Under the pieces are notes generated by a model that searched no databases, had not been told where the DNA came from, and saw nothing but the letters and a program-made list of their open reading frames with translations. The position numbers and the translations under genes are program-made. Source: Desulfobacteraceae bacterium (lineage in GTDB: Bacteria > Desulfobacterota > DSM-4660 > Desulfatiglandales > Desulfatiglandaceae). From it: 9,224 nt of DNA. Positions 7,106 through 9,224 of the stretch are shown piece by piece; the stretch's first letter is position 1, and every line of letters begins with the position of its first letter. The DNA lies in NCBI GenBank assembly GCA_030589715.1, contig JAUUVE010000061.1, forward strand, positions 1 through 9,224. The letters are read 5' to 3'.

Positions 7106-8014
7106 ATGAAAACAATAGAGAGAGCGGATGTGATCTACAAATTCGATCCTGGCAATCAACCCGTCGCCTCTGTGGAAGCGGGTGAGACAATCCTTATAGA
7201 GACAGACGATTGCTTTGGAAGCCAGCTGAAGAGCGAGGAAGACCTTATCACGGAGGTCGATTTTTCAAAAGTCAATCCTGCCACAGGCCCCGTAGAGATC
7301 AAGGGTGCCATGCCTGGAGATCTCCTGGCCGTGGATATCCTTGACATTGACCTCGGAACAAAGGGATTTATGGTCGCCATCCCTGATGAAGGGGGCTTTG
7401 GTCATCTCATCGAAGAGCCCGCTACAAAGCTGATCCCCGTCTCAGAGGGCAAATTCTGGTTCACCCCCGACCTTTCCTTTCCTATTAACCCAATGATTGG
7501 CGTAATTGGCGTCTCCCCCTCGGAGAGAGCCGTACCCTGCGGTGAGATCGGGAACCATGGTGGAAACATGGATGCCAAGGTTATCTGCCCTGGCGCAAGG
7601 GTCTATTTTCTTGTGCAGAAAGATGGCGCGATGCTGGCAATGGGAGATGTCCATGCGGGTATGGGAGATGGTGAATCCGTGATCTGCGGGGTGGAGATCA
7701 CAGCCCGGGTTAAGGTCAGGGTAGAGCTGATCAAGTCCCATCAATTCCGCCCCCCCAGGCCAGTGGTGGAACTGAGCGACAGGTTTATCACAATCGGTCA
7801 CGGCCCTTCTCTGGATGAGGCAGCTTCAACGGCCCTTGATGACATCCTGAAACTTATCCGTTATAAGACCAATATGCCTGTTTCGGAGATTGCCATGTTA
7901 ATCAGTGCGGTGGGGAATCTTAAGGTCTGCCAGATCGTTGACCCACAAAAGACAGCACGGGTTGAAATCCCCAAGTCTATCCTGGAATTTCCAGATCAAC
8001 CGGTCTTTTCATAA
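7106..8014 (+). CDS. Acetamidase/formamidase family protein (FmdA_AmdA)
   Basis: A 302-residue hydrolase; family members split formamide, acetamide or related short amides to ammonia and a carboxylic acid, and act in the cytoplasm. Family blocks visible are ETDDCFGSQ (32-40), DLLAVDILDI, the GNHGGNMDAK glycine/aspartate segment (G149 to K158), GDVHAGMGDGE (180-190) and CGVEITARV. There is no signal peptide. GGAGG (7094-7098) lies 7 nt before the ATG. As last gene of the cluster, 40 nt after livM on the same strand, it is probably co-transcribed with the transporter. Known parallels are the amide/urea uptake (fmdDEF) genes linked to fmdA in methylotrophs. The size is shorter than classical ~400-residue formamidases but normal for the ~300-residue acetamidase subfamily. 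The true substrate is not decidable from sequence. Confidence 0.88.
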   Translation: MKTIERADVIYKFDPGNQPVASVEAGETILIETDDCFGSQLKSEEDLITEVDFSKVNPATGPVEIKGAMPGDLLAVDILDIDLGTKGFMVAIPDEGGFGHLIEEPATKLIPVSEGKFWFTPDLSFPINPMIGVIGVSPSERAVPCGEIGNHGGNMDAKVICPGARVYFLVQKDGAMLAMGDVHAGMGDGESVICGVEITARVKVRVELIKSHQFRPPRPVVELSDRFITIGHGPSLDEAASTALDDILKLIRYKTNMPVSEIAMLISAVGNLKVCQIVDPQKTARVEIPKSILEFPDQPVFS

Positions 8015-8027
8015 AAGAAGATTAGAC

Positions 8028-8045
8028 TTAAGGGGACGCCCTTAA
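8028..8045 (+). terminator. Hairpin just after the operon, possible end of transcript
   Basis: TTAAGGG (8028-8034) and CCCTTAA (8039-8045) form a perfect 7-bp stem around GACG, 13 nt after the amidase stop. It is followed by an A-run, not a T-run, on the plus strand, so it is not a textbook intrinsic terminator; it may stabilise the 3' end instead. Confidence 0.35.
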
Positions 8046-8293
8046 AAAACTAGATTGACGAGAAAGGTTGCCTCGGAGAGTAATGGAGGGGCGGGCCAAG
8101 CTATCTTATTGATATTCAACGGCTATCGTTCCAAAAATAGGTGTTTTCAGGCCCTATATCACCCTTTTCGACCTCAAAATGGTCAACATAGGGTACAGAT
8201 GGCTCTCGGAGCTGATAGCGTTCCCCGATTTTTTTGACTTTTCTTCCCCTGACCAGACCACCCAGCATGGATTTCACACTCTCTACAAAGCCA

Positions 8294-8467
8294 ACCCCAG
8301 TTAAATAGTTTTCTAATTTAACGGGGTAAAAATTCTCTCTTATGACATCGGTGTGTGATTTACCCCGTTAAATGTTTACCCCGTGAAATGCTGAGCTTAT
8401 TTAACTGGGGCTTGCCCTGTTGAATGGGGAGCCTATTCTATCGGGGCGGAGCATATTTAACTGGGGT
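8294..8467. repeat. 174-bp repeat block with 14-bp perfect inverted ends
   Basis: ACCCCAGTTAAATA (8294-8307) and TATTTAACTGGGGT (8454-8467) are perfect inverted ends. Inside are related copies: ATTTAACGGGGTAAA (8316-8330), its exact complement (8359-8373), a one-mismatch copy (8375-8389), TATTTAACTGGGG again (8398-8410), and degenerate copies ending in GGGG at 8426-8429 and 8443-8446. The right half has GGGG at spacings of 19, 17 and 20 bp, each followed by something like (C/T)xxGCC or AGC. The block is flanked exactly by RAYT coding sequence on both sides. It has no open frame of note. It resembles a MITE-like or REP-cluster element; I do not recognise the family. Confidence 0.75.
8316..8373. 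repeat. 15-bp perfect inverted repeat inside the block
   Basis: ATTTAACGGGGTAAA (8316-8330) and TTTACCCCGTTAAAT (8359-8373) are perfectly complementary across 28 bp and could form a stem in DNA or RNA. The second arm is followed after one base by a near copy (8375-8389), so two alternative pairings exist. Confidence 0.8.
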
Positions 8468-8682
8468 GTGCCAGATGTGACCCGGAATATAATGTCTTTT
8501 CGCTCTTGCCATGGAGCCCTAAGAATAATCCTCTTTTTGACTGCAAAAACGATGATATAGACCCGAAATCAGGCCCTATTTTTCAATTTAATATAACCAT
8601 TTGAATGACTTAGCTTGGCCCGATCCCATCGCGAACATCCCGATCATCGCGAGCTTTGAAGGCAGACTGCAAAAACATCTTG

Positions 8683-8698
8683 AATGGCAGCTGCCATT
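8683..8698. repeat. 16-bp perfect palindrome
   Basis: AATGGCAGCTGCCATT is perfectly self-complementary with no loop. It could be a dimeric regulator site or a cruciform/REP-type relic. It sits 16 bp left of the terminator's T-run. Confidence 0.5.
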
Positions 8699-8713
8699 TG
8701 ATTATCTTCTATG

Positions 8714-8746
8714 AAAAAAAGCCGCCCGGCGATCTTCCGGACGGCT
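8714..8746 (-). terminator. Intrinsic terminator for leftward transcription
   Basis: Read leftward, AGCCGTCCGG (8746-8737) pairs with CCGGGCGGCT (8729-8720) with a single mismatch and a 7-nt loop, followed by seven T (8720-8714). This is a textbook rho-independent terminator. It points toward the RAYT remnant, but there is no leftward gene upstream of it: the next gene runs rightward. On the plus strand no T-run follows the stem. Confidence 0.75.
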
Positions 8747-8802
8747 GGCTTACAGGGCGAACCTGAAACCCAGCTACATTTCCCCTGTCAGAAAAATGGT
8801 GA

Positions 8803-8832
8803 TTGATGTCAGATTTTAAGGAAAGGTATAGT
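8803..8832 (+). promoter_or_regulatory. Possible sigma-70 promoter of the yaiI-like gene
   Basis: TTGATG (8803-8808) and TATAGT (8827-8832) are 18 bp apart, matching consensus at 4 and 5 of 6 positions. The start codon is about 80 bp downstream. Plausible but unproven. Confidence 0.4.
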
Positions 8833-8913
8833 ATCATCCTTTTGTGGAAAGCCAGGCAGGGCTCTTCAACCGGGATTCGTGAACATTGAACCGCTCAACC
8901 CAGGAGGCAGTTC

Positions 8914-9224
8914 ATGCAGATATTGGTGGATGCGGACGCATTGCCCAATGTGATAAAGGATATCCTGTTCAAGGCCGTGAAAAGGCTGCGCATTCCCTTG
9001 ACCATGGTTGCGAATCAGTCTGTGACCGTAGAAAAGTCGAAATATATCAAGAGCATCGTCGTATCATCCGGTCCTGATGTGGCGGACGATCGGATAGTGG
9101 AACTGGGTCAGCAGGGCGACCTGGTGGTTACAGCTGATATCCCCCTCGCAGACCGTGTTGTTGCAAAGTGTGCATATGCCCTTGACCCGCGAGGCGATCT
9201 CTATACCGAGGAAAACATCAAGGA
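8914..9224 (+). CDS. yaiI: YaiI/YqxD family (DUF188, UPF0178) protein, 3' end beyond window
   Basis: The first 103 residues of a family normally about 150 long. It starts MQILVDADALPNVIKDILFK and contains RIPLTMVANQSV, SSGPDVADDRIVEL, GDLVVTADIPLADRVVAK and ALDPRGDLYTEENI, all family blocks. The family has a PIN-like nuclease fold with conserved acidic residues (D6, D8 and the PDVADD and TADIPLAD aspartates), but its biological role is poorly known. The usual DADACP reads DADALP here. AGGAGG (8902-8907) is 6 nt before the ATG. It stands alone on the plus strand with its own likely promoter, and the frame is open to the window end. Confidence 0.92.
   Translation, partial: MQILVDADALPNVIKDILFKAVKRLRIPLTMVANQSVTVEKSKYIKSIVVSSGPDVADDRIVELGQQGDLVVTADIPLADRVVAKCAYALDPRGDLYTEENIK

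Larger units (their letters stand above)
8116..8512 (-). pseudogene. RAYT transposase (MARAKRHYIPG type) lacking its HUH core
   Basis: On the minus strand, ATG at 8512-8510 starts MARAKRHYIPGHIWH, the very conserved N-terminus of one RAYT subtype, which normally continues ITHRCHKREF. After residue 15 (8468) homology ends and the frame reads TPVKYAPPR to a TAG at 8440-8438. Homology returns from 8292 to a TGA at 8118-8116: GFVESVKSMLG, then RGRKVKKIGERYQLREPSVP, then KGDIGPENTYFWNDSR. This is the usual C-terminal tail, normally preceded by WTESIAVGSE. Roughly 200 codons, including HUH, the catalytic tyrosine and the LID-Y/WVEE region, are gone and 175 bp of repeats (about 8293-8467) stand in their place. 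There is no good ribosome site. It is of the same subtype as the fragment at 1-127. It is certainly non-functional as a transposase; the terminal pieces are too short to be found by simple ORF calling. Confidence 0.8.
8092..8622 (-). mobile_element. Decayed RAYT element with internal replacement
   Basis: CGGGCCAAGCTA (8092-8103) and TAGCTTGGCCCG (8611-8622) are a perfect 12-bp inverted pair, with looser similarity continuing inward. Between them lie, on the minus strand, the start and end of a RAYT gene (8512 to 8116) and a 174-bp repeat block in place of the middle. A second pair, TCAGGCCCTAT at 8147-8157 and 8569-8579, is an 11-bp direct repeat; the left copy is within the last codons of the gene. 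The 531-bp span is well under what an intact element needs. End assignments are inferred. Confidence 0.55.
8513..8913. other. Intergenic region between RAYT remnant and yaiI-like gene
   Basis: No gene is visible. It contains a 12-bp direct repeat GACTGCAAAAAC (8539-8550 and 8665-8676), a direct repeat CCCGATC(CC)ATCGCGA (8619-8634 and 8639-8652), a 16-bp palindrome (8683-8698), a minus-strand terminator (8714-8746) and a candidate promoter (8803-8832). Confidence 0.6.

Noticed and set aside
8294..8467. CRISPR array
   Set aside because: Units are 13-15 bp, degenerate, in both orientations and without uniform spacers; no cas genes are present.
8749..8790. c-di-GMP (GEMM) riboswitch-like start, ACAGGGCGAACC
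   Set aside because: Only the first few bases resemble GEMM; the second conserved block and the receptor are missing, and a match this short is expected by chance.
8886..9077. 63-codon open frame overlapping the yaiI-like gene
   Set aside because: Different frame from the clearly conserved DUF188 protein, which has a strong ribosome site.

Overview
The window has two parts: a compact transport/catabolic operon in the middle, and decayed mobile DNA on both sides. Moderate G+C, an SBP-livG-livF-livH-livM gene order, and several REP-associated tyrosine transposase (RAYT) genes of the kinds common in delta-proteobacterial genomes suggest an anaerobic Desulfobacterota-like organism. That placement is inference; there is no rRNA or other marker gene here.

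Left flank (1-1706, all minus strand). At the edge is the C-terminal part of a RAYT of the type that begins MARAKRHYIPG. Next comes an apparently intact RAYT element (133-1189): one HUH/Y1 transposase gene of 315 codons between 31-bp inverted ends (23 bp perfect, one mismatch, 7 more matching). Its right end cuts off an IS701-family DDE transposase, of which only the N-terminal half remains (1195-1706). From 1707 to 2344 there is no gene; this is the leader of the operon.

Central operon (2345-8014, plus strand). It encodes a periplasmic substrate-binding protein, two ATPases (LivG and LivF, start and stop overlapping), two permeases (LivH and LivM) and an acetamidase/formamidase-family hydrolase. 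Gaps are short except after the binding protein, where a hairpin followed by a T-run may hold ATPase/permease expression below that of the binding protein. The simplest reading is uptake of an amino-acid-like or amide solute, with amide hydrolysis by the last gene. The substrate cannot be read from sequence.

Right flank (8015-8912). This looks like empty intergenic DNA but holds a wrecked minus-strand RAYT. The first 15 residues (MARAKRHYIPGHIWH) and the last ~59 residues survive; the whole HUH nuclease core is gone. In its place is a 174-bp block bounded by 14-bp perfect inverted repeats and made of about eight degenerate copies of a 13-15 bp unit, TATTTAACTGGGG or ATTTAACGGGGTAAA, in both orientations. 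The remnant lies between 12-bp inverted repeats (8092-8103, 8611-8622). Beyond it are a minus-strand intrinsic terminator with no obvious gene in front of it, a 16-bp palindrome, and then the start of a YaiI/YqxD (DUF188) gene that runs off the right edge.

The most unusual signal is the repeat block occupying the place of the RAYT catalytic core. The second is the pairing of a Liv-type transporter with an amidase.
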